This document shows, in pieces, positions 38,780 through 47,359 of a stretch of DNA of 49,476 nucleotides (its first letter is position 1; each line of letters opens with the position of its first letter). The notes below the pieces were generated by a model. The model saw only the letters and a list, made by a program, of their open reading frames with translations, searched no databases and was not told the DNA's origin. This DNA is from DATAQC01 sp046263055. GTDB taxonomy: Bacteria > Actinomycetota > Acidimicrobiia > Acidimicrobiales > AC-14. The position numbers and the translations under genes are program-made. Where the stretch lies: contig JBHELO010000039.1 of the NCBI GenBank assembly GCA_046263055.1, positions 1 through 49,476 on the forward strand, read 5' to 3'.

Positions 38780-41584
38780 CAGGGACGGCCGGGGCCCGGA
38801 GGAGTCCAGGGTCCAGCGCCCGGGCCCGGTGCTGGTGGCTGTCAGCCCCACCGCCGGCGCCGGTGCCGGCGACAAGTGGTCGTACAACGGCGTGAAGCCC
38901 GCCACCCGACCGCCAGGGAGGGCGCCGGCCAGCACCAGGTCGCCGGGACCCCGCTCGGCGTCCGTGACCACCAGTCGAGGCGACTGCCCGGGCGAGCACA
39001 CCGGGCACGACACGGTGAACACGTACCGGCGGCCGGGTTCGGTCAGGGCGGGGTCCAACGGGAACACGGCCATGCCGTTGTCGTCCAGGCCGGCCACCGT
39101 GGCGGTGGCCACCACCCGGCCCGGTGTGCGCCCGTCGTCGGCCAGGGTCCGCAGCACCAGCTGGCTGGCGCGGGGGTCGCGGTCGAGCCACACCGACAGG
39201 CCCCGTAGCGGCTGCAGTTCGGTGCGGAAGACGGCGCCCGCGCCCTGGTCGGTGCTCGCCGTGCCGATGCCGTCGAACAAGCCGGCCCACTGGTGGATGG
39301 CGCAGGCGGTGGCCACCTGGCTGTTGATGGCCCCGTCGCCGGTGGCGGTGGCCTCGGTGCCGGCTCGGCACAAGGTGGTTGCCGGCGCCACGGCCCGGGT
39401 GGCGTCGCCCAGGGACCGGGCGTCGGCCTGGCCGCCGACGACCACGCCGATCCCCCGCTGGGAGAGGGCCACTGCCAGCTCGGGCGCCACCGCCCCGTCC
39501 CGCACGACCACCGCCTGCTCGTAGGCCCGGGCCAGGGGCAGGGCCTTGGCGTTGCGATCGAGGGTCACGCCGTCCACCACCGTCGATGCGGGGGACGACT
39601 GCGACGGGTGCTCGAGGGCCAGGTAGGCGGTGCCCGACAGCCCGAGGGCGGCGTCGCGAAAGCCCGGGGGCGTGGCCGCCAGGGCCTCGAACGTGAGGCG
39701 CCACACGTCCTTGGAGGCCACCGGGTGGGGCCAGCCGACCGTCACCTCGTGGCCAGTGCTGAGCATCCCGTTGACCGAGGACGGGTCGAGTGACCCGGCG
39801 ATCCGGAAGTTGCCGCCGGCGGCGGCCAGGCTGGCCGACGCCTGGCGGTAGGCGGCGCCCGACGGCGGCGGGTGGACGCGGTAGAAGCTCCGATACGGGG
39901 AGGCGTCCACCAGGAACGCTCCGGCCACGGCCAGGGCGACGGCCAGGGTGAGGCGTCCGGCCAGCGACGGCGCCCGGCGCCCGGCCCACTCCCGCAGCAC
40001 GGTGAGGGGGTAGGCGGTACCCAGGGCCAGCCCCAGGACGGCGATCGGGTACAGCCGCGGGAAGCGGACGCTTCTCAGCAGCGGCACCACCCGCTGGAGC
40101 GTCAGGAACGGGGCGACGTACGGGGCGGCCACCAGCAGCCCCGCCACGACCACGCCTGCCATCACCGCCACCCGGCGGCGACGCGACCGCCCCAGCAGCG
40201 CCCCGGCCAGCACCCCGCACACAGCCCCCATCATGAGGAAGGCCACCAGGCCGCCCGAGGCCAGGGCGCTGGCCGACAGAGGCACGCCGCCGGTGGACGT
40301 CCACAGGGCCAGGACCGACGCCAGGAGGATGGCGGTCAGGTACCCGTCCCGGTCCCGGCGGGCGGCCACTACGACGGTGACCAGCGTGAGGGCCACGCAC
40401 ACCCAGCCGAGGTAGAACCCGCCGGCCTTGAGGAAGTCCACCCGGGCGAAGTCCACCGACCCCGACAGGCGGGCGGCCCGGGTGAGGAAGAGGCTCGGCG
40501 CGTGGCCCACGGTGGAGCCGACGCCCTCCACCAGGCTCTGGCGGGCCACCGTGGGCGGGGTGAGAACGAACGACGTGCTGAGGCTGAGGAACGGGAACAG
40601 CCAGTAGGCGGCCACCCCTCCGGCGACCACGCCCATGGCCATCGTCCGCCCGGCCACCGCGCGCCACCGCCCGGGACGGCGGTGTTGGCCGGTGAGCTCC
40701 ACGACCAGGATGCAGGCGGCCAGCACCACCAGGCCGTACACGTGCTCGGGCTGCTCCAGGAGGGCGAAGCCGGCCAGGATGCCGGTGAGCACCACCCACC
40801 GCCGACCGGCGGCGCCCATGGCCTGGCGGAAGCACCACACCAGCCACGGGGTGGCGGCCATGACCCACACCGACGGCTGGTGGCCGGCCAGAGCCACGTG
40901 GGAGACCAGCAGCGGGTGCAGGGCATAGACGAAGCCGGCCACCACCGCGGCCACGGTGTTGCGCCACAAGGCCCTCGCCAACACGATGACGCCCCAGGCA
41001 CCCACCACCTGGGCGGCCAGGGCGGCCAGCTTGACCGCCTCCTCGGGCCCGACCAGTATCCCGATGGGCAGCACCGACAGGACGGGGAACGTGGGCGCCA
41101 GAGCCCATGCCGGTGTGCCCGCCCACAGGTTGGGGATCCAGTAGGGCACACCGCCGTGCCACCAGTGGTCGAGGGCGATGCGAACCCACAACGACGCCCC
41201 CGGGCCGTCGAGCACCAGCCGGCCGCCCGCCCATCCGCCCGAGAAGGCCACCACCGCCGCCGCCACCGCCGCGCAGCCCAGGCCGACCCCGTGGCGGGCG
41301 GCCGCCGGCCACCTCGCCACGCCGTCCCTGGCCGCCCGCCGGAGCCACCCGGGCGCGGTGGGAGGCGGGGCCCGGCGGCCAGCCCCCTCCGGCTCGGGCC
41401 CGTGGGGCGGTTCGGGGGCCGGGGGCGCCGCCCGGCCCGGGGCGCCGGCGCCCGGCGTACGTCTCACGGTGCTGGTCGTCGGCCCTCCCGGCGGGGTGGG
41501 AACGGCGTTGGGGGAGCGGCCGGCCCCGTGGCCGGCGAGGGTACCACCGGCCCGCCGTTCCGCTACGGCGCCCGGGCCACGCAC
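38318..41584 (-). CDS. Large YfhO/GT-C-like membrane protein (inverted paralogue)
   Basis: A protein of up to 1088 residues that aligns along its length with the 35653-38454 product: LVLDGPGASLWVRIALDHWWHG, YWIPNLWAGTPAWALAPTF, FVYALHPLLVSHVALAG, LEQPEHVYGLVVLA, VRFPRLYPIAVLGLALGTAYP and VVADAWFPGWTARVDG. About a dozen membrane helices and a large outer C-terminal region are expected. The first 90 residues are Pro/Gly/Arg-rich; GTG 41467 or a later codon may be the true start. The final 70 residues (after HRRRRP) are Gly/Pro/Arg-rich read-through over the convergent gene, so the functional protein ends near base 38540. Probable glycan transfer or flipping at the outer membrane face; inference from family outline only. 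Confidence 0.78.
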   Translation of the reverse strand: MRGPGAVAERRAGGTLAGHGAGRSPNAVPTPPGGPTTSTVRRTPGAGAPGRAAPPAPEPPHGPEPEGAGRRAPPPTAPGWLRRAARDGVARWPAAARHGVGLGCAAVAAAVVAFSGGWAGGRLVLDGPGASLWVRIALDHWWHGGVPYWIPNLWAGTPAWALAPTFPVLSVLPIGILVGPEEAVKLAALAAQVVGAWGVIVLARALWRNTVAAVVAGFVYALHPLLVSHVALAGHQPSVWVMAATPWLVWCFRQAMGAAGRRWVVLTGILAGFALLEQPEHVYGLVVLAACILVVELTGQHRRPGRWRAVAGRTMAMGVVAGGVAAYWLFPFLSLSTSFVLTPPTVARQSLVEGVGSTVGHAPSLFLTRAARLSGSVDFARVDFLKAGGFYLGWVCVALTLVTVVVAARRDRDGYLTAILLASVLALWTSTGGVPLSASALASGGLVAFLMMGAVCGVLAGALLGRSRRRRVAVMAGVVVAGLLVAAPYVAPFLTLQRVVPLLRSVRFPRLYPIAVLGLALGTAYPLTVLREWAGRRAPSLAGRLTLAVALAVAGAFLVDASPYRSFYRVHPPPSGAAYRQASASLAAAGGNFRIAGSLDPSSVNGMLSTGHEVTVGWPHPVASKDVWRLTFEALAATPPGFRDAALGLSGTAYLALEHPSQSSPASTVVDGVTLDRNAKALPLARAYEQAVVVRDGAVAPELAVALSQRGIGVVVGGQADARSLGDATRAVAPATTLCRAGTEATATGDGAINSQVATACAIHQWAGLFDGIGTASTDQGAGAVFRTELQPLRGLSVWLDRDPRASQLVLRTLADDGRTPGRVVATATVAGLDDNGMAVFPLDPALTEPGRRYVFTVSCPVCSPGQSPRLVVTDAERGPGDLVLAGALPGGRVAGFTPLYDHLSPAPAPAVGLTATSTGPGRWTLDSSGPRPSLLVVADAWFPGWTARVDGRPATVLEADGAFLGVAVGPGHHHVTLAYQGPASAAVGRAVSVATLVVCALVLAWPHRRRRPTAGPAGGDAAGWPHLAPTAATDGGDGGGGSVSRRLRPGGSPGAGGGVPPPPPGRRPRPLRWSRRRPATGREGPAR

Positions 41585-41721
41585 TCAAGGCCAGGTGGGC
41601 CTGCAACCACGGGTTGAGGTCGGCGTGGCGCCGATGCCGGCCACCGCGGCGTCAGCCACGCCCGGGTCCCGGCCGTCTGGACGCCCCTGGACGGCGAGGG
41701 CGAGGGCGGCGGCGGCGGCCC

Positions 41722-42126
41722 CTACGGGCGACGGCGGCGGCCGACGGGGCCGGCCCTCTCCGTCCCGCCGGGGGCAGGCGCCCGACGGCTGCGGCCCGGC
41801 CACAGGCTGAAGGCCAGCCCCACCGCCGCGGCACCGCCGGTGGCCGCCCCGATCCACCACGGGCGGGGCGCCGGGGACGCGCTGTGCACCACCCGGAGGC
41901 GCCCCAGGGGTACCAGCGTGGTCGTGGGGGCGGTGGTCGTGGGGGCGGTTCTGGACGTGGAGGTGCGCGCCACGCTGATGGTGGTGGTGGCCCGGCGCGA
42001 GGCGGCGGCCGGGGCGGCGGGCACCACCACTGCCACCATGAAGGCCCCCGTCAAGAGGAGCACCACCACCAGCGCGGCCACCAGGGTGGCACCGGGGATG
42101 GGTGACGGGGCGCGGGCGGCGGGCAT
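41722..42126 (-). CDS. Small two-helix membrane protein with Thr/Ser-rich linker
   Basis: A 134-residue protein. One membrane helix near the N-terminus (residues 13-37, ATLVAALVVVLLLTGAFMVAVVV), a Ser/Thr/Pro/Arg segment (about 43-72, SVARTSTSRTAPTTTAPTTT) probably outside the cell, a second helix (about 90-107, WWIGAATGGAAAVGLAFSLW) and a basic cytoplasmic tail ending VGRRRRP. No catalytic motif. The Thr-rich loop could be O-glycosylated. It is divergent from the GT2 gene at 42240. The ATG at 42126 is clear, but no good ribosome binding site is seen. The family is not recognised. Confidence 0.62.
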   Translation of the reverse strand: MPAARAPSPIPGATLVAALVVVLLLTGAFMVAVVVPAAPAAASRRATTTISVARTSTSRTAPTTTAPTTTLVPLGRLRVVHSASPAPRPWWIGAATGGAAAVGLAFSLWPGRSRRAPAPGGTERAGPVGRRRRP

Positions 42127-42164
42127 CAGCGGTGGCGGGGCACTGGCGGCAGGGGGCCCGAGAC

Positions 42165-42170
42165 TATGCT
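42165..42170 (+). promoter_or_regulatory. Possible -10 box TATGCT
   Basis: TATGCT lies in the gap between the small membrane protein gene and the GT2 gene; the leader to GTG 42240 would be about 60 nt. The complementary strand also reads CATAGT, a weaker box for the divergent gene. Confidence 0.35.
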
Positions 42171-42239
42171 GCCCGCCCGACGCGCACTGGGGAGCCAGGT
42201 GGACCACTACCAAGGCCGGCACCGCCCGGCGCCGCGGCG

Positions 42240-43253
42240 GTGAACCGGCGGAGCGTGCCCGGAGCGCCCGAGTGGGCGGCGGCCGTCCTCGCCACCGCGC
42301 CCGCGCCGGTCCCGATCCCCGACTGCCCCGCCGGCACCGGCGTGGTCGGAGTGGTGGTGCCCACCCACAACGACGGGCCCAACATCGGGCGGCTCCTGTC
42401 CCTCCTGCTGGCCGAGCCGTGTGTCGGCGACGTGGTGGTGGTGGCCAGCGGGTGTGACGACGAGACCGTCCCCACGGTGCGGGAGCTGGCGGCCGGCCAC
42501 GAGGGCAGGGTCCGCCTGTACGTGGAGGCCGAGCGCTCCGGCAAGGCGGCGGCAATGAACTTCGGGCTGGGTGAGGTCGGCCTCCCGTACGCCCTGGTGG
42601 TATCCGGCGACGTGCTCCCCGGCGACGGTTCGGTGCAGCGCCTGGTGGACGCCCTGTCCGAGCCCGGCGTCGGCATGGCCGGGGGGCGGCCGGTGCCGGT
42701 GAACCCGCCTACCACCGCCGTCGGCCACGCCGCCCACCTGCTGTGGCGGCTCCACCACCGCCTGGCCCTGCGCCAGCCCAAGCTCGGGGAGATGGTGGCG
42801 CTGCGGTCGGAGGCGGTGGTGTCCCTGCCCCGCACGTCGGTGGACGAGGCCTGCTTCCAGGCCCTGCTGGAGGCGGGCGGCTGGCGGTCGGTGTACGTGC
42901 CCGAGGCGGTCATCCTCAACCGGGGCCCGGGGACGGCGGCCGACTTCGTCAAGCAGCGTCGCCAGGTCCACACCGGCCACCTCTGGCTCCGCCACCGCCA
43001 GCACTACACGGTGCCGTCGCTGCACCCCCTGCTGCTGGCCGCCGAGCTGTGGAACGACCTGCGCGACGAGGCCCAGTGGCGCGAACCCCGCCGGGTAGCG
43101 TGGACCGTCGCCACCGTCGCCATGGAGGCCTGCGCCCGCACGCTCGCCCGCGCCGACTACGTGCGGGGGAGGGAGAACCATGTCTGGGAGATGGTCACGA
43201 GCACCAAGGGCCCGACGCTTGTCGCGGACGGCCTGGGCGCTGGCCACCGCTAG
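42240..43253 (+). CDS. GT2 glycosyltransferase
   Basis: A 337-residue GT-A enzyme. VVGVVVPTHNDGPNIGRLL opens the domain, ERSGKAAAMNFGL is the nucleotide-sugar loop, VVSGDVLPGDG replaces the DxD metal site, SVDEACFQALLEAGGW supplies the acidic base region, and KQRRQVHTGHLWLRHRQ matches the (Q/R)xxRW end of processive-type GT2 enzymes. No membrane helices are evident, so it is peripheral or cytoplasmic. The start is uncertain: the frame is open from 42102 and no Shine-Dalgarno site precedes GTG 42240. Its 3' end overlaps the radical SAM gene by 74 bp, which suggests the two enzymes act on one product. Confidence 0.85.
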   Translation: MNRRSVPGAPEWAAAVLATAPAPVPIPDCPAGTGVVGVVVPTHNDGPNIGRLLSLLLAEPCVGDVVVVASGCDDETVPTVRELAAGHEGRVRLYVEAERSGKAAAMNFGLGEVGLPYALVVSGDVLPGDGSVQRLVDALSEPGVGMAGGRPVPVNPPTTAVGHAAHLLWRLHHRLALRQPKLGEMVALRSEAVVSLPRTSVDEACFQALLEAGGWRSVYVPEAVILNRGPGTAADFVKQRRQVHTGHLWLRHRQHYTVPSLHPLLLAAELWNDLRDEAQWREPRRVAWTVATVAMEACARTLARADYVRGRENHVWEMVTSTKGPTLVADGLGAGHR

Positions 43254-44349
43254 CTCCTGGCGGGCCCGGGGCTGGCCCCGCCTGCTCCCGGTCAACGTTG
43301 TGGTGAGCACCAACTTCCGGTGCAACTTCCGCTGTGCCACCTGCAACGTGTACGAGCGCAAGGTGAAGGAGCTCGACGCCGACGAGTGGCAGCAGGTGTT
43401 CCGGTCCCTGGGCCGCGCCCCCACCTGGATGACGTTCAGTGGCGGGGAGCCGTTCCTCCGGGGCGACCTGCCCGACATCATCCTGTCGGCCGTCCACCAC
43501 TGCCAGCCGGCAGTGGTCAACATCCCCACCAACGGGTGGTTCACCGACCGGGTGGTGCGGGGAGTGGAGCGCATCTGCCGGGCCAGCCCCGACACCCAAC
43601 TCGTGATCAACCTCTCCATAGACCATCACCTCCCCGAGCGCCACGACGCCATTCGGGGGGCGCCCGGCTCGTGGCCCCGGCTCATGAAGACCCTGGACGG
43701 CTTGCGGGCCCTCGACCTGCCCAACCTGACGGTGGGCGTGCACACGGTGGTGTCCGACCAGAACCAGGACGACTTCCCCGAGATCGCCCGGGGTCTGTCC
43801 GCCCTGGGGGCGGACTCCTACATCGCCGAACCGGCCGAAGAACGGGTGGAGCTGCAGACCATCGGCACCGGCATCACGCCGCGCGCCTCCCGCTTCGGGG
43901 TGGCCGCCGCCGCCGTGCTGGAGAACGAGGAGAAGGCCAGCGGCACGGTGGCCCAGATGGCCCGGGCCCTGCGGGGCGAGTACTACCGCCGGGTCACGCG
44001 CTTCCTCGACGGCGACGCCTCGGCCATGCCCGTGTGCCACGCCGGCTTTCTCTCGGTGCACATGGTGGCCGACGGCGAGGTGTGGTCGTGCTGCGTGCTC
44101 TCCCGGTCGTTCGGCAACCTGCGCGACGTGGGCTTCGACTTCCGGCGGCTCTGGTTCGGAGCCGCAGCCGAGGAGTTCCGTACCTGGATGCGGGAGCGCC
44201 GCTGCGCCTGCCCGCTGGCCAACGCCGCCTACACCAACCTGCTGGCCGAGCCGGCGGCCGCCGCCCGCATGGCCACCGCCATGGTCGGGGGTGGGCGGTC
44301 GGCCGCCCGCCGCCTGGACCCCAGGCCGGTGGCCGCCACCGCCGAATGA
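43180..44349 (+). CDS. Radical SAM enzyme with partial SPASM-like C-terminus
   Basis: A 389-residue protein. VVVSTNFRCNFRCATCNVY holds the C-x3-C-x2-C cluster (Cys48, Cys52, Cys55) that binds the 4Fe-4S centre; MTFSGGEPFL is the GGE motif for SAM. The C-terminal part has further cysteines (PVCHAGF, VWSCCVLSRSFGNLRD, RRCACPLAN) like the extra iron-sulfur sites of SPASM/twitch domains. Members of this group modify peptides, sugars or lipids by radical chemistry. Given the overlap with a GT2 gene and the downstream epimerase-methyltransferase gene, sugar or lipid-carrier modification seems more likely than peptide maturation, and no precursor peptide was found. Start ATG 43180 lies within the GT2 gene. 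Confidence 0.9.
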   Translation: MSGRWSRAPRARRLSRTAWALATASSWRARGWPRLLPVNVVVSTNFRCNFRCATCNVYERKVKELDADEWQQVFRSLGRAPTWMTFSGGEPFLRGDLPDIILSAVHHCQPAVVNIPTNGWFTDRVVRGVERICRASPDTQLVINLSIDHHLPERHDAIRGAPGSWPRLMKTLDGLRALDLPNLTVGVHTVVSDQNQDDFPEIARGLSALGADSYIAEPAEERVELQTIGTGITPRASRFGVAAAAVLENEEKASGTVAQMARALRGEYYRRVTRFLDGDASAMPVCHAGFLSVHMVADGEVWSCCVLSRSFGNLRDVGFDFRRLWFGAAAEEFRTWMRERRCACPLANAAYTNLLAEPAAAARMATAMVGGGRSAARRLDPRPVAATAE

Positions 44350-44367
44350 CCCCCACCGCCCGCCCTG

Positions 44368-44476
44368 GCGCGATTGGCCCTCGGAGGGACCGTTGGCGCG
44401 GGTGGCGGTGGCGCCCCTCCCGGCGCCCTCGCGCCATTGGCCCTCGGAGGGACGGTCGGCGCGGGTGACGGTGGCG
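44368..44476 (+). repeat. Two copies of a 46-bp element ahead of the epimerase fusion gene
   Basis: Near-identical blocks at 44368-44413 and 44431-44476 (offset 63 bp) each contain ATTGGCCCTCGGAGGGAC, with the 5-base inverted repeat CCCTC-G-GAGGG, then GGCGCGGGT and GGTGGCG. The second copy ends at the GTG start. The 63-bp offset keeps frame, so the repeat would also read as a 21-residue repeat if translation began at TTG 44374. Confidence 0.8.
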
Positions 44477-46446
44477 TGAGCACCGTCCTCGTCACCGGCG
44501 CTTCGGGGTTCATCGGCCGGGCCTTGGTGGCCGCCCTGGCGGCCGGCGGGGCGGACGTCCGGGCCCTGGTGCGCTCAGCCGACGGCGAGGCCCAGGCGCG
44601 GGCGGCGGGGGCCACCGACGTAGCCCGGGCCGACGTACGTCATACCGCCGGACTGCGGGCGGCGGCCGCCGGCTGCGAGACGGTGGTCCACCTGGCCGGT
44701 GCCTACCGGGGGTCGCCGGTGGACCTGGAGGCCACCCACGTCCAGGGCACGGCCAACCTCCTCGCCGCCCTGGAGCCCGGCACCCGGCTGGTGTACGTCA
44801 GCTCCACGTCGGTCTACGGGTGGGAGCGTCTGTGGCCGGCCGACCACGCCACCCCGCCCCGCCCCGCCTCGGCCTACGGCCGGGCCAAGCTGGCGGCCGA
44901 GGACCTGGTGCGGTCGTGGGACGGCGGACCGGTGGTGGTGGCCCGCCCCACCATCACCTACGGCGTGGGCGACGACCGGGGGATGCTGGCCCGCGTCGTC
45001 CGCCTGCTGCGCAGGGGGGTGCGTCGGCTCCCGGGCACCGGGGACAACCGGGTGCACCTCCTCCATGTGGACGACCTCGTGGCCGCCCTGGTGCTCTTGG
45101 CCCAGAGGGGCGACGGGGTGTTCGTGCTGGGTGGCCCCGAGGCTGCCCCTGTCCGCCGAATCTTCGGCCTGCTGGCCCAAGGGGCGGGGCTGGCGGCGCC
45201 CGCCTTCGGCGTGCCCGCGCCCGTCCTGCGCCCGGTGGCCGCCGGCGTGGAACGGGCGTGGTCGGCCTTGGGCCGGCGCGGCGAAGCTCCCCTGAACCGC
45301 CACTCGCTGGACGTGGCCACGCGCGACCGGGCCTATGACTCGAGCCGGGCGGCGGCCGAGCTGGGATGGACACCGGCGGTCACCCTGGACGAGGGCGTGC
45401 CCGAGGCGGGCCGGTGGCTGGCGGGCCAGCTCGACGGAACCACGACGGCGGGCGGTCCCGCCCGCACCTCCACCCTGGCCGCCGCCTCTGGCAACGTCGA
45501 CGACCCGTCGCTCGGCTTCGACTGGCGGGGTTACGTGGACGACCCCGACGAGGGGCTGGGGACCGTCTACGAGCGCTTCGCCCTGCGCGACGTGCTGGCC
45601 GACGCCATCGCCGCCAGCGGTGCCACCAGCGTGCTGCACGCCCCCCTCTTCGGGATGATGGGCTTCCCGGGGATCGACGCCGTCTTCTGTGCCCGGGAGG
45701 GCGTGCGCGTCGGCCTCCTCGACTTCGACGCGGAGCGCATGGACGCGGTGGTGGCCGAGTGGCGCTCGCTCGGTCTCGAGCCCGAGACCCACCTCGTGCC
45801 CGCTGCCGACCCCGCCACCTGGCCGGAGCGCCTGTCCGCCGACTACGACCTGGTGTTCAGCTTCGCCGCCCTCTGGTGGTTCGACGACCCGTGGGCCGTG
45901 CTGGCCGCCCAGGCCCGGTGGGCCGCCAAGGGCCTGCTCTCGTGCGTGCCCAACAAGAACGTATTCATGCGCATGCGGGCCGGCCTTTGGCACCGGGACC
46001 TGTTCGATCGCCTGAACGAGGGCGCTCTCGACGCGGCGGCCATGACGGCGGCGGGCGAGGCGGCCGGGCTGCGGGCGGTGGGCACGGGGCTGTTCGACAT
46101 CCCGCCCTTCCCCGACACGTCGGTGCCGCTGGCCAAGGTGGTGCGGGCCGCTCTCGGCAAGCGGTCCGCCGGAGACGGTGGGGGCGACGCCGGAGACGGG
46201 AACGGCGAGGACGGGGATGCCGGCGAGGGCGCGTGGGCGTGGTCGATCCTTCCCTACCTCCACGGCGAGCAGCCCGACATGGAGGATCGCATCGCTCGCC
46301 TGGCCCGCTGGGAGCGCTTCCTGCCCGCCCCCGTCGCCCCCGGCCTGGCCCACCACCGCTACGTGCTGTTCCTCCGCCCGCCCGTTGTCGCCGGCGGAGA
46401 GCCGGCCGGGCGGAGGAGCGATGCCCGGGGTGGCCGGGAGAACTGA
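44476..46446 (+). CDS. NAD-dependent epimerase/dehydratase fused to a methyltransferase-like domain
   Basis: A 656-residue protein. Residues 1-315 are an extended short-chain dehydrogenase: VLVTGASGFIGRAL with the G8-x2-G11-x2-G14 NAD loop, VVHLAGAYRG, VYVSSTSVYGW and the catalytic pair Tyr134 and Lys138 in SAYGRAKLAAEDL. RPTITYGVGDDRGM and HVDDLVAALVLL are sugar-nucleotide binding features. Residues about 345-560 form a second domain (SVLHAPLFGMMGFPGIDAVF, VRVGLLDFDAERMDAVV, YDLVFSFAALWWFDDPW, GLLSCVPNKNVFMRMR) with class I methyltransferase order but an unusual first loop. It probably makes and methylates, or regulates, a sugar or lipid-linked intermediate. GTG 44476 starts exactly at the fold; two 46-bp repeats lie upstream. 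Confidence 0.85.
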   Translation: MSTVLVTGASGFIGRALVAALAAGGADVRALVRSADGEAQARAAGATDVARADVRHTAGLRAAAAGCETVVHLAGAYRGSPVDLEATHVQGTANLLAALEPGTRLVYVSSTSVYGWERLWPADHATPPRPASAYGRAKLAAEDLVRSWDGGPVVVARPTITYGVGDDRGMLARVVRLLRRGVRRLPGTGDNRVHLLHVDDLVAALVLLAQRGDGVFVLGGPEAAPVRRIFGLLAQGAGLAAPAFGVPAPVLRPVAAGVERAWSALGRRGEAPLNRHSLDVATRDRAYDSSRAAAELGWTPAVTLDEGVPEAGRWLAGQLDGTTTAGGPARTSTLAAASGNVDDPSLGFDWRGYVDDPDEGLGTVYERFALRDVLADAIAASGATSVLHAPLFGMMGFPGIDAVFCAREGVRVGLLDFDAERMDAVVAEWRSLGLEPETHLVPAADPATWPERLSADYDLVFSFAALWWFDDPWAVLAAQARWAAKGLLSCVPNKNVFMRMRAGLWHRDLFDRLNEGALDAAAMTAAGEAAGLRAVGTGLFDIPPFPDTSVPLAKVVRAALGKRSAGDGGGDAGDGNGEDGDAGEGAWAWSILPYLHGEQPDMEDRIARLARWERFLPAPVAPGLAHHRYVLFLRPPVVAGGEPAGRRSDARGGREN

Positions 46447-46540
46447 CCGCCGGGCTCCAGCGGCCGGTGTCGGTCAGAACGGTGGCAGCTCCCCGGGGTT
46501 CACGGGCCCCTCGTGGGACCCTGCAGGTTTGCGGCCGGCG

Positions 46541-47359
46541 TCAGCTCCGGCTGGCGGCGGCCACGCTCCACAGGTCGTAGCAGGCGCCCCCGGGCACGGC
46601 CCGGGTGAGCCACTCGTCCAGGCCGTTGATGCGGGCCAGGGTGGCGGGTTCACCGGACGACAACAGGCGGCGGAACCAGTCCACCCGGATGGCCAGGAAC
46701 AGCTCGAAGGGCAGCCAGCTCCAGACCTCGGCGTGCACCACCCGCAGGCCGGCGGCCGCCACCGGGCCGGTGAGGTTGCGGCGACGGCCCCGGAAGAAGT
46801 AGCGCTCCCGCCGGTAGGCGAAGATAAAGGTGGAGAGGAAGAACGCCAGGTTGGCGGCCCGGGCTTCCACGATCACCACCCGGCCCTCGGGCCCGGCCAC
46901 CCGGGCCGCCTCCCGCAGCAGGGCGGCGGGGTCGTCCAGGTGGTGCAGGAGGTTCTTGATGACCACCACATCGGCGCTGCCGGCAGCCATGCCGGCGGTG
47001 ACCTCCACCGCGTCGCCGGCCACGAAGTCCCCGGCCACCGCCGAGCGGGCCACCTCCAGGCCGGCGGGGCTCAGGTCGGTGCCGCTGTAGGCCAGGGTGA
47101 CCCCCCGCTCGGCGGCCACCCGGGCCAGGGCGGACGCCAGCAGGCCCTCGCCGCACGCGACCTCGTACAGGCACAGCGGGCGCCCGGCACCCGCCGGAGC
47201 CGGGCCGGGGGGCGCCTGGTCGAGGACCTTGGCGGCCAGGCGGTCGTTCCAGGAGCGGAACAGGGGGTGGGCCAGCTGCTGGCGGACGGCGGCCGCGTGG
47301 CGGGGGTAGTGGTGGTCGTAGTGCCGGCGCTGGTACTCGCGCTGGTCCATGGGGCTCAC
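46541..47359 (-). CDS. Class I SAM methyltransferase (tandem paralogue, downstream copy)
   Basis: A 272-residue protein. YQRRHYDHHYPRHAAAVRQQLAHPLFRSWNDRLA at the N-terminus matches the neighbouring paralogue. CLYEVACGEGLLASALARV is motif I, YSGTDLSPAGLEVARSAV holds the acidic residue that binds the ribose, ADVVVIKNLLHHLDDPAALL is the motif with HHLDDP, and EGRVVIVEARAANLAFF is motif III. The following RRERYFFRGRRRNLTGPV may contact a membrane or acceptor. The GTG at 47359 overlaps the upstream stop (GTGA); ATG 47350 is an alternative. The pair probably methylates related sites on a glycan or lipid; the substrate cannot be told. Confidence 0.87.
   Translation of the reverse strand: MSPMDQREYQRRHYDHHYPRHAAAVRQQLAHPLFRSWNDRLAAKVLDQAPPGPAPAGAGRPLCLYEVACGEGLLASALARVAAERGVTLAYSGTDLSPAGLEVARSAVAGDFVAGDAVEVTAGMAAGSADVVVIKNLLHHLDDPAALLREAARVAGPEGRVVIVEARAANLAFFLSTFIFAYRRERYFFRGRRRNLTGPVAAAGLRVVHAEVWSWLPFELFLAIRVDWFRRLLSSGEPATLARINGLDEWLTRAVPGGACYDLWSVAAASRS

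Noticed and set aside
39872..41617. A 581-codon plus-strand frame opposite the second YfhO-like gene
   Set aside because: Composition typical of antisense translation of a high-GC membrane protein gene.
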